Part shown: piece after piece, positions 1 to 8,140 of the stretch
Numbering within the stretch: position 1 is the stretch's first letter
How the letters are laid out: the number at the start of each line of letters is the position of its first letter
From: Fimenecus sp051881355
Lineage (GTDB): Bacteria > Bacillota > Clostridia > Oscillospirales > Acutalibacteraceae
Reading direction: 5' to 3'
DNA: 33,580 nt
Assembly (NCBI GenBank): GCA_051881355.1
Contig: JBJEPS010000097.1
Coordinates: forward strand, 1 to 33,580
Position numbers and translations under genes: made by a program
The notes under the pieces: model-generated
Databases searched by the model: none
What the model was told of the DNA's origin: nothing
Seen by the model: only the letters and a program-made list of their open reading frames with translations

Positions 1-138
1 AAGTTTTATTTTTAAGTGTTTTTCAAATTACTTCCTTATGTGGCGTTAGCATTTTGCGTGTCTCTGTTTTTTTACGTCTCTTTTTTATTTTTTAAAATAC
101 AGTGCATACTAATAAAAATTTATCGGGAGGAACTGTAA

Positions 139-570
139 ATGGAAAACGATACCGTAAAATTACTGCGTGAGTGCAATGAAGGCATCAAAATGGGCATTGA
201 CACAATTGAAAGCGTTTTGGAGCGTGTGGAGGACCGTGGGTTCTATGCACTCCTAAAAACGTGTAAGGACGAGCATATTCAGTTAGAAGCAGAAACTGCT
301 GCACTGCTTCAAGAATTCGGTTCGGAAAGCAAAGAGCCGAACCCGATTGCGAAAGGTATGAGCTTCATGAAAACCAATGTGAAAACGGCGATAGAGCCGG
401 GCGACAAAACCATCGCCGACCTCATCACTGACGGGTGTAATATGGGAGTCAAATCTTTGGAAAAGCTATTGAATCAATACACGAATGCAGAAAAACGTGT
501 CAAAGACATTGCAGAAAAACTGATAAAAATTGAGCGAAATCTTGTAAAAGATATCGCACAATATCTTTAA
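139..570 (+). CDS. Small helical-bundle protein, DUF2383/ferritin-like family (function unknown)
   Basis: The product is a 143-residue, highly charged, almost entirely alpha-helical protein without membrane segments or a signal peptide. Four amphipathic helices can be read, roughly at residues 3-28, 33-62, 83-108 and 112-140, with an EPNPIAKGMS linker after the second helix. That pattern matches the clostridial proteins I know as DUF2383-like or ferritin-like four-helix bundles. I see no clear paired ExxH iron ligands, so iron binding should not be assumed. The start is well supported by a GGGAGGA ribosome site 7-8 bases upstream of the ATG. The 138 bases before it are AT-rich and hold no gene; a -10-like TACTAAT lies near 106 but no convincing -35 was found. 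About 100 bases separate it from asnB, with no terminator visible, so read-through is possible. Family assignment is from memory; the function is unknown. Confidence 0.75.
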   Translation: MENDTVKLLRECNEGIKMGIDTIESVLERVEDRGFYALLKTCKDEHIQLEAETAALLQEFGSESKEPNPIAKGMSFMKTNVKTAIEPGDKTIADLITDGCNMGVKSLEKLLNQYTNAEKRVKDIAEKLIKIERNLVKDIAQYL

Positions 571-671
571 TATCAACTGCCAAAGGAAATAACGCCCCTT
601 CCCTATTCTTGTGACAACTGCGACGCTTTCCCGCATAAAATACTACTGAGAAAAATTTAGGAGGCAATTTT

Positions 672-2507
672 ATGTGCGGAATTGCGGGTGCAGTATCATA
701 TTACTGCAATATTCAAGACGAAAAAAATCGCTTTTTACAAATGCAAAAGGTATTAGAGCCGCGCGGACCTGATGCGTGCGGTGCGTTTTTCGATGAAAAT
801 GCGGCGCTTTTGCATACACGTCTGGCGGTGATTGACCTGAAAAACGGTGCACAGCCGATGCAGGCGGAATATATGAACAATCAATTTACTGTTGTATACA
901 ACGGAGAATTATATAACACAGAGGAAATTCGGAAAGAGTTGCTTGCCTGCGGGCACACCTTTTCGGGGCACAGCGACACAGAGGTACTGCTTAAAGCCTA
1001 TATGGAATGGCACGAAAAATGCGTTGACCGTTTTAACGGCATTTTCGCCTTTGCAGTATGGGACAAAGCAAATAAGTCTCTGTTTATGGCACGTGACAGA
1101 ATCGGTGTAAAACCGCTTTTCTATGCAAAAACCGATACCCATTTTATGTTTGCGTCTGAAATCAAATCTATACTTGCCAGCGAATTTGTAAAGCCGGAAA
1201 TAGATTTGCAAGGAATTTCGGAAGTGATGCTGATAGGTCCGGGGCGGACACCAGGCTACGGCGTTTTTCAAAATATTTCTGAACTGCCGCCTGCCCATTA
1301 TGCATATTTGACGCCTGACGCCTTCAACATAACGCGGTATTGGGAATTACATGATGCGCCGTTTACGGATTCATTCGAGCAAACCGTAGAAAAAGTGCGG
1401 TATCTTGTGACAGACGCAATCGCACGGCAGCTTGTGTCCGATGTACCGGTGTGTACATTTCTCTCCGGTGGCTTGGATTCCAGTATTATTTCCTCGGTTG
1501 CGGACAGATATTTCCATGCGCGCGGTGAACAACTCCATACCTTTACCGTCGGGTACAAAAACAATGACAAATATTTCAAAGCCAGCAAATTCCAGCCGAA
1601 CAGTGATTCACAATTTGTCGGCTTAATGAACGATTATCTGCATGCAAAAAATCATTTGGTTGAAATTGACACCGATGACCTCGTGCAAGCCTTGTACGCC
1701 GCTGTTGATGCACGCGATTTGCCCGGTATGGCAGATGTAGACAGTTCGTTACTGCTGTTCTGCCGCGAAATCAAAAAACAGGGTACGGTAGCTTTATCAG
1801 GAGAATGTGCGGACGAAATTTTCGGCGGTTACCCATGGTATCGAGATAAAACCATTCGCATGACAGACGGTTTTCCGTGGGCACAGTCTACAAAATATCG
1901 TATGACCTTTTTAAATGATGATTTGGCACAGCAAATCGATGCAGAAAACTATGTTTATGCCAAATACGCAGATACCGTCCGTCGTACTGATAAAATACAG
2001 GGACTTTCCGATACAGAAAGCCGCATGAAAGAAATGATGAAGCTCAATTTAGAGTGGTTTATGCAAACCCTGTTAGACCGCAAAGACAGAATGAGCATGG
2101 CATGCGGTTTGGAAGTACGCGTACCGTTTTGCGATTACAGAATCGCGGAGTATTTATATACTGTTCCGTGGGAATATAAAGATTATAAGCACTATGAAAA
2201 AGGTCTTTTGCGCGAAGCGGTGAAAGATTTATTACCTGAGGAGATTTTGTGGCGTAAAAAAAGTCCCTATCCTAAAACGCATAATCCGGCATATCTTGCC
2301 GCTGTACGTACTGAACTGCAAAAGGTATTCGACAACAGTGAAGCACCGATTTTTAAAATCATTAAGCGCGATGCTTTGCAACAGCTGATGACCGCCGATG
2401 TGCGTGAGCCTTGGTATGGGCAGTTAATGACCACTCCGCAGACCATTGCCTATTTCGTGCAAATGAATTATTGGTTGGAGAAGTACAAAATTCAAATCAA
2501 AATATAA
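672..2507 (+). CDS. asnB: Asparagine synthase (glutamine-hydrolysing)
   Basis: The enzyme makes asparagine from aspartate, glutamine and ATP in the cytoplasm. The protein starts MCGIAGA, so after Met removal Cys2 is the N-terminal nucleophile of a class II glutaminase domain (about residues 2-210). The C-terminal synthetase domain (about 230-590) carries the PP-loop SGGLDSS with its first Ser at residue 265, and later SGECADEIFGGYPWY and the DRKDRMSMACGLEVRVPF segment typical of AsnB. The 611-residue length is normal for the family. An AGGAGG site 7 bases before the ATG fixes the start. ldh follows after 15 bases, so the two are probably co-transcribed. The spacer before asnB (571-671) contains TAAAAT near 642, but its -35 candidates (GTGACA or TGACAA) are spaced 18-19 bases, so the promoter is unproven. 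Confidence 0.96.
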   Translation: MCGIAGAVSYYCNIQDEKNRFLQMQKVLEPRGPDACGAFFDENAALLHTRLAVIDLKNGAQPMQAEYMNNQFTVVYNGELYNTEEIRKELLACGHTFSGHSDTEVLLKAYMEWHEKCVDRFNGIFAFAVWDKANKSLFMARDRIGVKPLFYAKTDTHFMFASEIKSILASEFVKPEIDLQGISEVMLIGPGRTPGYGVFQNISELPPAHYAYLTPDAFNITRYWELHDAPFTDSFEQTVEKVRYLVTDAIARQLVSDVPVCTFLSGGLDSSIISSVADRYFHARGEQLHTFTVGYKNNDKYFKASKFQPNSDSQFVGLMNDYLHAKNHLVEIDTDDLVQALYAAVDARDLPGMADVDSSLLLFCREIKKQGTVALSGECADEIFGGYPWYRDKTIRMTDGFPWAQSTKYRMTFLNDDLAQQIDAENYVYAKYADTVRRTDKIQGLSDTESRMKEMMKLNLEWFMQTLLDRKDRMSMACGLEVRVPFCDYRIAEYLYTVPWEYKDYKHYEKGLLREAVKDLLPEEILWRKKSPYPKTHNPAYLAAVRTELQKVFDNSEAPIFKIIKRDALQQLMTADVREPWYGQLMTTPQTIAYFVQMNYWLEKYKIQIKI

Positions 2508-2522
2508 AAAACGGAGGACAAA

Positions 2523-3476
2523 ATGAAAGACAACGGATTTACCAAAAAAATTGCAATTGTCGGCACCGGCTTCGTCGGTATGAGCTTCGCCTATGCATTA
2601 TTATGCGAGGGCATTTGCGATGAGCTTGTTTTATTGGATATCAACCGCGAAAAAGCCATCGGCGAAGCCATGGATTTAAATCACGGGTTAGCGTTTGCAA
2701 AAACAAATATGAAAATCTATGCAGGAGAGTATGCAGACTGCCACGATGCGGATATGGTTGTCATTTGCGCAGGGGTTTCCCAAAAGAAAGGCGAAGACCG
2801 CATTTCTCTTCTAAAACGCAACAAAGCCGTTTTTGAAAGCATAATTTCTCCTATACTTGCATCGGGATTTAACGGCATATTTTTAGTTGCAACCAATCCC
2901 GTAGATATAATGACGCGTATGGTTTGCCATCTTTCGGGCTTTGACAGCGCAAAGGTTATCGGTTCAGGCACAACGCTGGACACTGCAAGACTTCGATATT
3001 TACTTGGTGCGTATTTATCCGTAGACCCCAAAAATGTACACGCGTATGTCATTGGTGAACATGGTGACAGTGAAATGGTACCTTGGTCACAAGCCATGGT
3101 CGGAACAAAGCCGATTCGTGAAGTGATTTCAGAGCACTCGGCTTTTTCGGAAAACGATTTGCAAAACATTGCAACGGAAGTTCAGCGCGCGGCGTATCAA
3201 ATTATTGAAGCAAAAGGCGCGACTTATTACGGAATCGGACTGTCTTTGGTGCGAATAGTCAAAGCCGTTTTTGGTGGGGAAAACAGTATTTTAACCGTAT
3301 CCGCTCGGTTGGGTAAGCCAAATGACATAAATGATGTGTATGCAGGTGTTCCGTGCATTTTGGGTCGTGACGGCGTGCGTGAGGTGTTAAACTTGAAATT
3401 AGAAACACAAGAAAATGCTGACTTTTTACAGTCCTGCAGAAAATTAAAGGAAGTTTGGGACGAAATGGAGCTTTAA
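2523..3476 (+). CDS. ldh: L-lactate dehydrogenase
   Basis: This NAD-dependent enzyme reduces pyruvate to L-lactate and regenerates NAD during fermentation. Visible features are the Rossmann motif GTGFVGMS near residues 13-20, the DINREKA strand that selects NAD, the substrate loop AGVSQKKGEDR, and the catalytic motif GEHGDSE with its His at residue 180. Residue 87 in the loop is Gln, the lactate-type residue; malate dehydrogenases have Arg there. The length of 317 residues is usual. A GGAGG site sits 7 bases before the ATG. The gene lies 15 bases behind asnB and ahead of a terminator, so it closes that operon. The Rex gene of this window (29962) is a plausible regulator from general knowledge, but I see no full Rex operator near asnB-ldh. 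Confidence 0.95.
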   Translation: MKDNGFTKKIAIVGTGFVGMSFAYALLCEGICDELVLLDINREKAIGEAMDLNHGLAFAKTNMKIYAGEYADCHDADMVVICAGVSQKKGEDRISLLKRNKAVFESIISPILASGFNGIFLVATNPVDIMTRMVCHLSGFDSAKVIGSGTTLDTARLRYLLGAYLSVDPKNVHAYVIGEHGDSEMVPWSQAMVGTKPIREVISEHSAFSENDLQNIATEVQRAAYQIIEAKGATYYGIGLSLVRIVKAVFGGENSILTVSARLGKPNDINDVYAGVPCILGRDGVREVLNLKLETQENADFLQSCRKLKEVWDEMEL

Positions 3477-3492
3477 ACTCAATATATAAAAC

Positions 3493-3528
3493 GGCTGTCC
3501 AAGAAGTCTCTTTGAACAGCCTTTTTTT
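3493..3528. terminator. Bidirectional intrinsic terminator between ldh and the cysteine-rich gene
   Basis: An imperfect stem pairs GGCTGTCC (3493-3500) with GAACAGCC (3514-3521). A T7 run follows on the + strand, which ends the ldh transcript. Read on the - strand the same hairpin is followed by GTTTTAT and may also end the gene at 3539-3841. Confidence 0.85.
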
Positions 3529-3538
3529 GTTGTGATAT

Positions 3539-3841
3539 TTATATATTTTTTGCGTCCCAGCTTTGCAGGCACTTTTCTAAAAGCGTTTCCAGTGTATTTT
3601 TCTCTTCTGCAGTAAGTGCTTTCAACAATGACGACGTATCGTCGTAACGCGAAACTGAGTGATGCAAAAAATGCCCGCATTTGCGTAGCAGAACAATCCC
3701 TTTTTCATCTGCAACATCCGCATGGTTCGGCATATCGATCTTAGAAGGAATAATTCCAAAGTGCTCACGACCCCGTCGGCACCGAAGTTGATTTTGGAAA
3801 CAATGCTTTTCACAGCATGGACAGGTCTTTTCCATTGTCAT
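3539..3841 (-). CDS. Small cysteine-rich protein, possibly a MarR-family relative lacking its DNA-binding domain
   Basis: The protein has 100 residues. Its first 28 residues hold a dense CPCCEKHC...C cluster (Cys 7, 9, 10, 14 and 21, His 13) followed by RGREHF, which looks like a metal or Fe-S site. The last 35 residues form a helix, LTAEEKNTLETLLEKCLQSW. From memory, clostridial MarR regulators carry a similar CPCCxxHC-xxxx-CxRG N-terminus and a similar LTAEEKxxLxxLLEKLxxxW C-terminus, with a winged-helix domain of about 100 residues between them. Here only about 35 residues separate the ends, so the DNA-binding domain seems absent. The start overlaps the stop of the kinase-like gene (ATGA), implying translational coupling; a second in-frame ATG lies six bases downstream. 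No function can be assigned. Confidence is high that it is a real gene and low for the MarR relationship. Confidence 0.7.
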   Translation of the reverse strand: MTMEKTCPCCEKHCFQNQLRCRRGREHFGIIPSKIDMPNHADVADEKGIVLLRKCGHFLHHSVSRYDDTSSLLKALTAEEKNTLETLLEKCLQSWDAKNI

Positions 3842-4440
3842 TTCAACCTTTCCTCAGCATATAACGCAGCAAGAATTTGAACACAAGTATCAATGCCTAG
3901 TGCTCCGCTGTTGAGCGCAATGTGGTAATTATGAGCGTCTCCCCATTTCATATCCGTGTAAAACTGATAATATGCGGCGCGGCGCTTATCTTTATCGCGA
4001 AGGCGCTTTTCAGGCGCAACATCTCGTTCCCCGTACTGCTCCACAATGCGCTTTGCGCGGCTTTCCATGTCCGCATAGATAAATACGCGCAAGCAATCTG
4101 CTTTGTCCTGTAAAATGTAGTCGGCACAGCGCCCTACAATAACACAAGACTCCTTTTCCGCTAACTCCGTAATGATTTTCTGTTGTACAGCCCATAAATC
4201 GTCTTGATAAGAATGTCCTTGATAGTCTCTGCCCGACAGAGCCTGTGAGAGCCAATTTCTACCCAACGCATACTCTCCCTGCTCCGCGACAAATTCTTTA
4301 GCAAAGCCACTGCGCTCAGCAATTTTTTCAAGTAATTCCGAATCATAGCAGGGAATCCCGAGTTGTTCTGCCAACTGTCTGCCGATTGTCCTACCACCGC
4401 TGCCGAATTCACGGCTGATGGTAATAATTCTGTTACACAT
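3838..4440 (-). CDS. Cytidylate-kinase-like family protein (AAA P-loop kinase)
   Basis: The 200-residue protein begins with ITISREFGSGGRTIGRQLA, which is the P-loop start of the cytidylate kinase-like family (Pfam Cytidylate_kin2). It continues with CYDSELLEKIAERSG, an internal VGRCADYIL strand, and a C-terminal lid-like region rich in Arg and Lys (residues 145-160, RLRDKDKRRAAYYQFYT). Known members are nucleoside-monophosphate-kinase-like, but their substrates are mostly unproven, and many clostridia also have a standard Cmk elsewhere. An AAGGAGG site lies 9 bases upstream of the ATG. The stop codon overlaps the start of the small cysteine-rich gene, so the two form a coupled pair. I cannot tell from sequence whether CMP is the real substrate. 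Confidence 0.85.
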   Translation of the reverse strand: MCNRIITISREFGSGGRTIGRQLAEQLGIPCYDSELLEKIAERSGFAKEFVAEQGEYALGRNWLSQALSGRDYQGHSYQDDLWAVQQKIITELAEKESCVIVGRCADYILQDKADCLRVFIYADMESRAKRIVEQYGERDVAPEKRLRDKDKRRAAYYQFYTDMKWGDAHNYHIALNSGALGIDTCVQILAALYAEERLK

Positions 4441-4464
4441 TGCTGTTTCCTCCTTGCATAATCA

Positions 4465-4500
4465 GCACCCATGTCTTATTTTTTACATGTAATATGGTGC
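4465..4500 (+). other. Hairpin-forming repeat in the kinase-gene leader
   Basis: GCACC (4465-4469) pairs with GGTGC (4496-4500), and ATGT/ACAT pair inside, leaving a bulge. On the + strand it is followed by TTTTTT, so it would resemble an intrinsic terminator for antisense transcription entering from the left. On the - strand it would lie in the untranslated leader of the kinase-like gene. Its role is unknown. Confidence 0.35.
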
Positions 4501-4526
4501 TTTTTTGAATAGATTGATAAAAAATA

Positions 4527-4569
4527 AGCGTGTAGCGACGAGCCGGGTTTACGCTCATCGCTACACGCT
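4527..4569 (-). terminator. Strong terminator of the ABC exporter operon
   Basis: AGCGTGTAGCGA (4527-4538) and TCGCTACACGCT (4558-4569) are perfect inverted arms, extended by GAGC/GCTC across one mismatch, with a short loop. On the - strand the stem is followed by TATTTTTTATC, placing it correctly 70-115 bases beyond the stop codon at 4642. The 201-base gap 4441-4641 contains this, the hairpin at 4465-4500, the leader of the kinase-like gene, and nothing else that I can support. Confidence 0.85.
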
Positions 4570-4641
4570 GTATATTAAATATAGCACATTTTCGTTGAAA
4601 AGTCAAAGTGACTTTTCAAAATTTGAATTCAGGGTTACATA

Positions 4642-5295
4642 TTATTGCACTTTCGGAGATGTTTTTTGTAAAGTGTAAATCGTGTCACAAGCCTTTGCGA
4701 CCTCCGGTGAATGGCTGACAATAATAACACATTTTCCGCTTTCTGCAAGATGCCGAAAGATACGCATAATCTCCTCTTGTGTCTCGCTGTCCAAGTTCCC
4801 GGTAGGTTCGTCTGCCAAAATAACATCAGGGTCATAGGACAAAGCCCTGGCAATCGCCACCCGCTGTTGCTGCCCACCGGAGAGTTTTAAAACTCTCCGA
4901 TTTGCTTCATCTTTGTCGAGCCCCACACTTTCCAGCAACTGCAACGCTTTTTCCTTTTTGTTGATTCCCTTGACGCCGGCAATTTCCATAGACAAAACTA
5001 CATTTTCCATTGCTGTAAACTTGGTAACCAAATTAAAGCTTTGAAAGATAACGCCGATATATTTACTGCGAAACCGATACTGGTTAATCGCCTGCATATT
5101 TTTATCCTCATAGAAAATCGTGCCGCTGTTTGGTTTTGCAAGCCCCGACAAAATGGAAAGCAAGGTTGTTTTTCCTGCACCGGACTTACCAACAATGCAA
5201 TATATTTTTCCCTTTTCAAAATCGAATGATATATGATTCAGCACCGGCGTGGTGCCATATGAAAAACAGATATCCTGAAGTGATAAAACCGACAT
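4642..5295 (-). CDS. ABC transporter ATP-binding protein, MacB/LolD-type
   Basis: This is the cytoplasmic ATPase of an exporter or membrane-mechanotransmission complex. The 217-residue chain has Walker A GKSGAGKTT at residues 36-44, a Q-loop in VIFQSFNLV, the signature LSGGQQQR, Walker B VILADEPT, and an H-loop in IIVSHSPEVA, all intact. The order and wording match the MacB/LolD/YknY group that pairs with FtsX-fold permeases. I chose the ATG at 5295 because AAGGAGG precedes it by 8 bases; a longer reading from 5325 would overlap the permease gene. The start is 13 bases after the permease stop, so the two are one operon. It is probably controlled by the two-component system upstream, through the repeat at 6882-6901. 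The exported substrate is unknown. Confidence 0.93.
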   Translation of the reverse strand: MSVLSLQDICFSYGTTPVLNHISFDFEKGKIYCIVGKSGAGKTTLLSILSGLAKPNSGTIFYEDKNMQAINQYRFRSKYIGVIFQSFNLVTKFTAMENVVLSMEIAGVKGINKKEKALQLLESVGLDKDEANRRVLKLSGGQQQRVAIARALSYDPDVILADEPTGNLDSETQEEIMRIFRHLAESGKCVIIVSHSPEVAKACDTIYTLQKTSPKVQ

Positions 5296-5308
5296 AAACC
5301 ATACCTCC

Positions 5309-6832
5309 TTAATCTCTGTTGGCAAGAATTTTTAAAGGCTCATACCGCATAATAAACAGCATGGAAACCGCCCCGGAAATCAGCGTTAGAAGAATGGCAA
5401 TGCCAAGCATTTGCAAAATAACCGTTAGATTTGTGGCTGTACTGATTTCCGTAACATAATTACTTTCCGGTGAAGCAACAGATCCGTCCGGAAGACCATT
5501 CTCATTAACCGCCTTGTTACCGCGTCCGAAATTTTCCTCAATCTGCGCAGATTGTGCCGCCTGTGCTTCCACCTGATTTTCCAGCAAAGCGTTCGTAATC
5601 GGAACCGAAGTAACCGCGCCGATACCTGCACCGATAACAACGGCGGCAAGTGTGACGACAAAGATCTCGGTTAAAAATTGCAACGCAACCTTCCCTTTGG
5701 ACATGCCCATAGCAGTTAGCACACCGATTTCATATTTCCGCTCACGCACATTGAAAATATTGAGAACAACCAAAATAATGGCACCAATCACAAGGATAAC
5801 GAGTAAAAACCAACCGGCGGTTTTACTTAACGTGTTTAGCGGCGTCAAGCTGTTTTCAAAAGCCGCTAAATCCGCAGAAGAGACGGTGTAGGAATCCTCC
5901 AACCCAAGCTCGCGTACTTCCTCTTCAAAACGATAATATGCATCTGTGTCAGCAAATACATACGTACCCGCTATCGTTCCGGTCAATGCAGTGGAATCTG
6001 CTGTGCCTTCATTAGAGGCAGAAAGAATGCTTTGCAGCGCCGTATAGCTCATGTAGATTTTATTGGCAGGATCGTTTGTCGGCATACCGCGCCCGGTAAA
6101 AACGCTTTCGTTTGCAGCCGTATCCGTATATAAACCAACAACACACAGAGTATACATTTCTTCCGCATTACTTGGATTTGTCAGTGTAATAGTATCCCCG
6201 ACGGTAATATCATTATAAGCTGCCAACTCTTCCGAAATCAGACAGTCCGTTTTTTCCGTACCTGCTTCAAAAACAGTGCCTTCGGTTACACAAGCGGTTC
6301 CGTTTCGGAAAGAAGTCATGGCATTTTCATCACTGTACCCGATGACCTGAAAATCCGCAGCAGAATAGCCGCCCATCATTCCGCCCTTCGCATTTCCAAG
6401 ATTCCCGGAGGAACTTGTTTCTGTCGTATCCGAGGTCACAGGAGAAAGTGCATCTGAGCCATTCATCGAAACCGTTTCCGAATAGTAAAAATCCTTGACT
6501 GATTCCGCCTCGGCATATTTTAAATATTCCGCCAAGCTGAGAGAGGAAGCTTCTTCCATAAGCGCAGAGAACTGTCCTTTGTCAAACTTTCCGTTCCCTG
6601 TCTGTGCTGTACCGCCATTTCGCAGCTCGCTCATCATGGATTGCCGGTCAAAAGAAATCGTTGCCGTTACCGTCAAATTTTCAAGTGTGTCGTTTTTTGC
6701 ATGCTCCGCCGCTTGTCGTATAGAAAGACCGACACAGGCAGAAACCGCAATGACAAACACAATCACACCGATTAAAATATTGCGTCCTTTGGATCGGCTG
6801 ATACATTTCAAAGCGTTCTTAATGATATACAT
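5309..6832 (-). CDS. ABC transporter permease, MacB/FtsX fold
   Basis: The 507-residue membrane protein has one N-terminal transmembrane helix (about residues 18-40), a long extracytoplasmic region (about 45-335) and three C-terminal helices (about 338-360, 385-412 and 470-495). That is the four-helix topology of MacB/FtsX permeases, without a fused ATPase. ERKYEIGVLTAMGMSKGKV after the second helix is the characteristic coupling segment. The external region is rich in Ser, Thr and Gly, with a low-complexity patch near residues 135-160 (SSSGNLGNAKGGMMGG). No separate membrane-fusion protein gene is adjacent. The gene lies between the histidine kinase and the ATPase, with its own putative regulated promoter in the 81-base gap. 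Related systems act in resistance to peptides or in envelope stress; that role is inferred here, not shown. Confidence 0.9.
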   Translation of the reverse strand: MYIIKNALKCISRSKGRNILIGVIVFVIAVSACVGLSIRQAAEHAKNDTLENLTVTATISFDRQSMMSELRNGGTAQTGNGKFDKGQFSALMEEASSLSLAEYLKYAEAESVKDFYYSETVSMNGSDALSPVTSDTTETSSSGNLGNAKGGMMGGYSAADFQVIGYSDENAMTSFRNGTACVTEGTVFEAGTEKTDCLISEELAAYNDITVGDTITLTNPSNAEEMYTLCVVGLYTDTAANESVFTGRGMPTNDPANKIYMSYTALQSILSASNEGTADSTALTGTIAGTYVFADTDAYYRFEEEVRELGLEDSYTVSSADLAAFENSLTPLNTLSKTAGWFLLVILVIGAIILVVLNIFNVRERKYEIGVLTAMGMSKGKVALQFLTEIFVVTLAAVVIGAGIGAVTSVPITNALLENQVEAQAAQSAQIEENFGRGNKAVNENGLPDGSVASPESNYVTEISTATNLTVILQMLGIAILLTLISGAVSMLFIMRYEPLKILANRD

Positions 6833-6881
6833 TCCAATGCTCCTTTAACAAAATATGCTGTATTGTTATCGTAGCATTTGC

Positions 6882-6901
6882 GCCTAAAGGCAGACTAAAG
6901 A
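6882..6901 (-). promoter_or_regulatory. Putative response-regulator binding site and promoter of the ABC operon
   Basis: On the - strand the site reads TTTAGTC-TGCC-TTTAGGC, two 7-base direct repeats with an 11-base period, the typical layout for OmpR/PhoB-family regulators. A near-identical site lies at 8848-8867 before the regulator's own operon. Eleven bases after the second repeat there is a weak -10 candidate (GATAAC, about 6865-6870). The -35 region is covered by the repeat, as expected for an activator-dependent promoter. Binding is inferred. Confidence 0.65.
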
Positions 6902-6913
6902 CAGCAGGTTTTC

Positions 6914-8140
6914 TTACTTTAAAACGACCTTAAAACCAATGTGTGTAGAATCTTTCATATACGCATGAATTTTGCCGCGATGGTTTTGCACGATTGCTTT
7001 TGCAATCGATAACCCGATACCGAAGCTACCATTGTTGGTTCGGGATTTGTCTGCACGGTAAAAACGGTCAAACAGCTTGTCCAGTTCAGTATTTTCTACT
7101 GCGCTGAAAGTGTTCTCGACGCATATAGTTGGGTGCTTTCCACCGGTTAAAGAGACGGTAATTTCCCCACCTGCGTCGCAGTACTTCACAGCGTTGTCAA
7201 GCAAAATAACAAAAAGACGGTGCAGCGCATTTTTATCGCCGACATATAGAATATTTTCGTTTGCCGATATATACATCTGCTTATTATCCTGCTGTGCAAG
7301 TGCTGAAAATTCTGCAAACACCTCACAAAGCAGTGCGCTCAGGTCTATACGCTCTGTCTGCATATTTTCCCGCCCCTCATCCATACGCGTAAGGGTGACC
7401 AACTGATTGACCAGTGCGCTCATCTGCTCACTTTCACTGCGAATGTCACTGAGCCACTCATTTTGTCCGATTTCCGATTCAATAATATCCAAATTGGCAA
7501 GAATCAGTGTCAACGGTGTTTTTAATTCATGATTGGCATCTGTAATGAACTGTTTTTGCTTTTCATAGCTATCTGCAATCGGTCTGACAGCCCGTTTGGA
7601 GAAAAAAACAATTAAAATAAATACCGCAAAAAAGCTGACAAACAGTACAGCATATACGGTACAAAGTGTTGACAACGACATAGATAAATTCATACTGCCG
7701 TCCACAAATGTAATCACAGAACCGCTTTCCGTATTCTGCATTTTATAGCGAAAGGTAGAAATCCAACCTCTTTCTTTCTGTCTGCTTAACACTTTTTCTC
7801 CGTATGCAGCAGCATATTCTGCCGTAACAGATGAAATAAATTCTGTATTTACAGAAAGCACATTTCCCTCTTGATCGGTTATTACGGAAAAGTAACGTGT
7901 ACTGTATTTGGTTTCCTCCGTAATAAACCCAGGCATTCGGCGGTCTTCTGTCCGATGCTCCGTCTCTGTTTTATAGGGAAAACGACCACCGTTAGAGGAG
8001 ATTCTGTCGGTTAACTGATCCATCGCGCTGTTTAACTGTGAGCGACTGAACACGGCAATCAGCACAAAAATAATCAACAGCACCGTTGAAAGCGCAATAC
8101 CGCAGATTTTAATAAACTTTTTTTGCAAGCTGTATATCAT
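6914..8140 (-). CDS. Sensor histidine kinase of a two-component system
   Basis: The 408-residue protein has two transmembrane helices (about residues 12-33 and 147-170) enclosing an external sensing region of about 110 residues. The phosphoacceptor motif TDANHELKTPLTLI follows, with His204 as the predicted autophosphorylated residue. Then come an N-box (VILLDNAVKY), a DRFYRADKSR motif, and the G-box GIGLSIAKAIV. No obvious HAMP domain is visible; the stretch between the second helix and the His box is short. The ATG overlaps the response-regulator stop by four bases (ATGA), so the pair is translationally coupled. It lies directly upstream of an ABC exporter, which suggests that it senses a compound or an envelope state that the exporter deals with. 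Confidence 0.95.
   Translation of the reverse strand: MIYSLQKKFIKICGIALSTVLLIIFVLIAVFSRSQLNSAMDQLTDRISSNGGRFPYKTETEHRTEDRRMPGFITEETKYSTRYFSVITDQEGNVLSVNTEFISSVTAEYAAAYGEKVLSRQKERGWISTFRYKMQNTESGSVITFVDGSMNLSMSLSTLCTVYAVLFVSFFAVFILIVFFSKRAVRPIADSYEKQKQFITDANHELKTPLTLILANLDIIESEIGQNEWLSDIRSESEQMSALVNQLVTLTRMDEGRENMQTERIDLSALLCEVFAEFSALAQQDNKQMYISANENILYVGDKNALHRLFVILLDNAVKYCDAGGEITVSLTGGKHPTICVENTFSAVENTELDKLFDRFYRADKSRTNNGSFGIGLSIAKAIVQNHRGKIHAYMKDSTHIGFKVVLK

Noticed and set aside
609..615. TTGTGAC as a Rex operator upstream of asnB-ldh
   Set aside because: Only one half resembles the Rex consensus and there is no matching inverted half at the right spacing.
135..671. A shared riboswitch or T-box in the asnB leader
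   Set aside because: The 101-base spacer before asnB has no T-box TGGNACC-like core and no clear stem-loop ladder.
4465..4500. Hairpin with T-run as the end of an unannotated + strand gene
   Set aside because: No supported + strand gene lies between 3529 and 4465; it may only stop antisense transcription, so it was listed as a low-confidence element.
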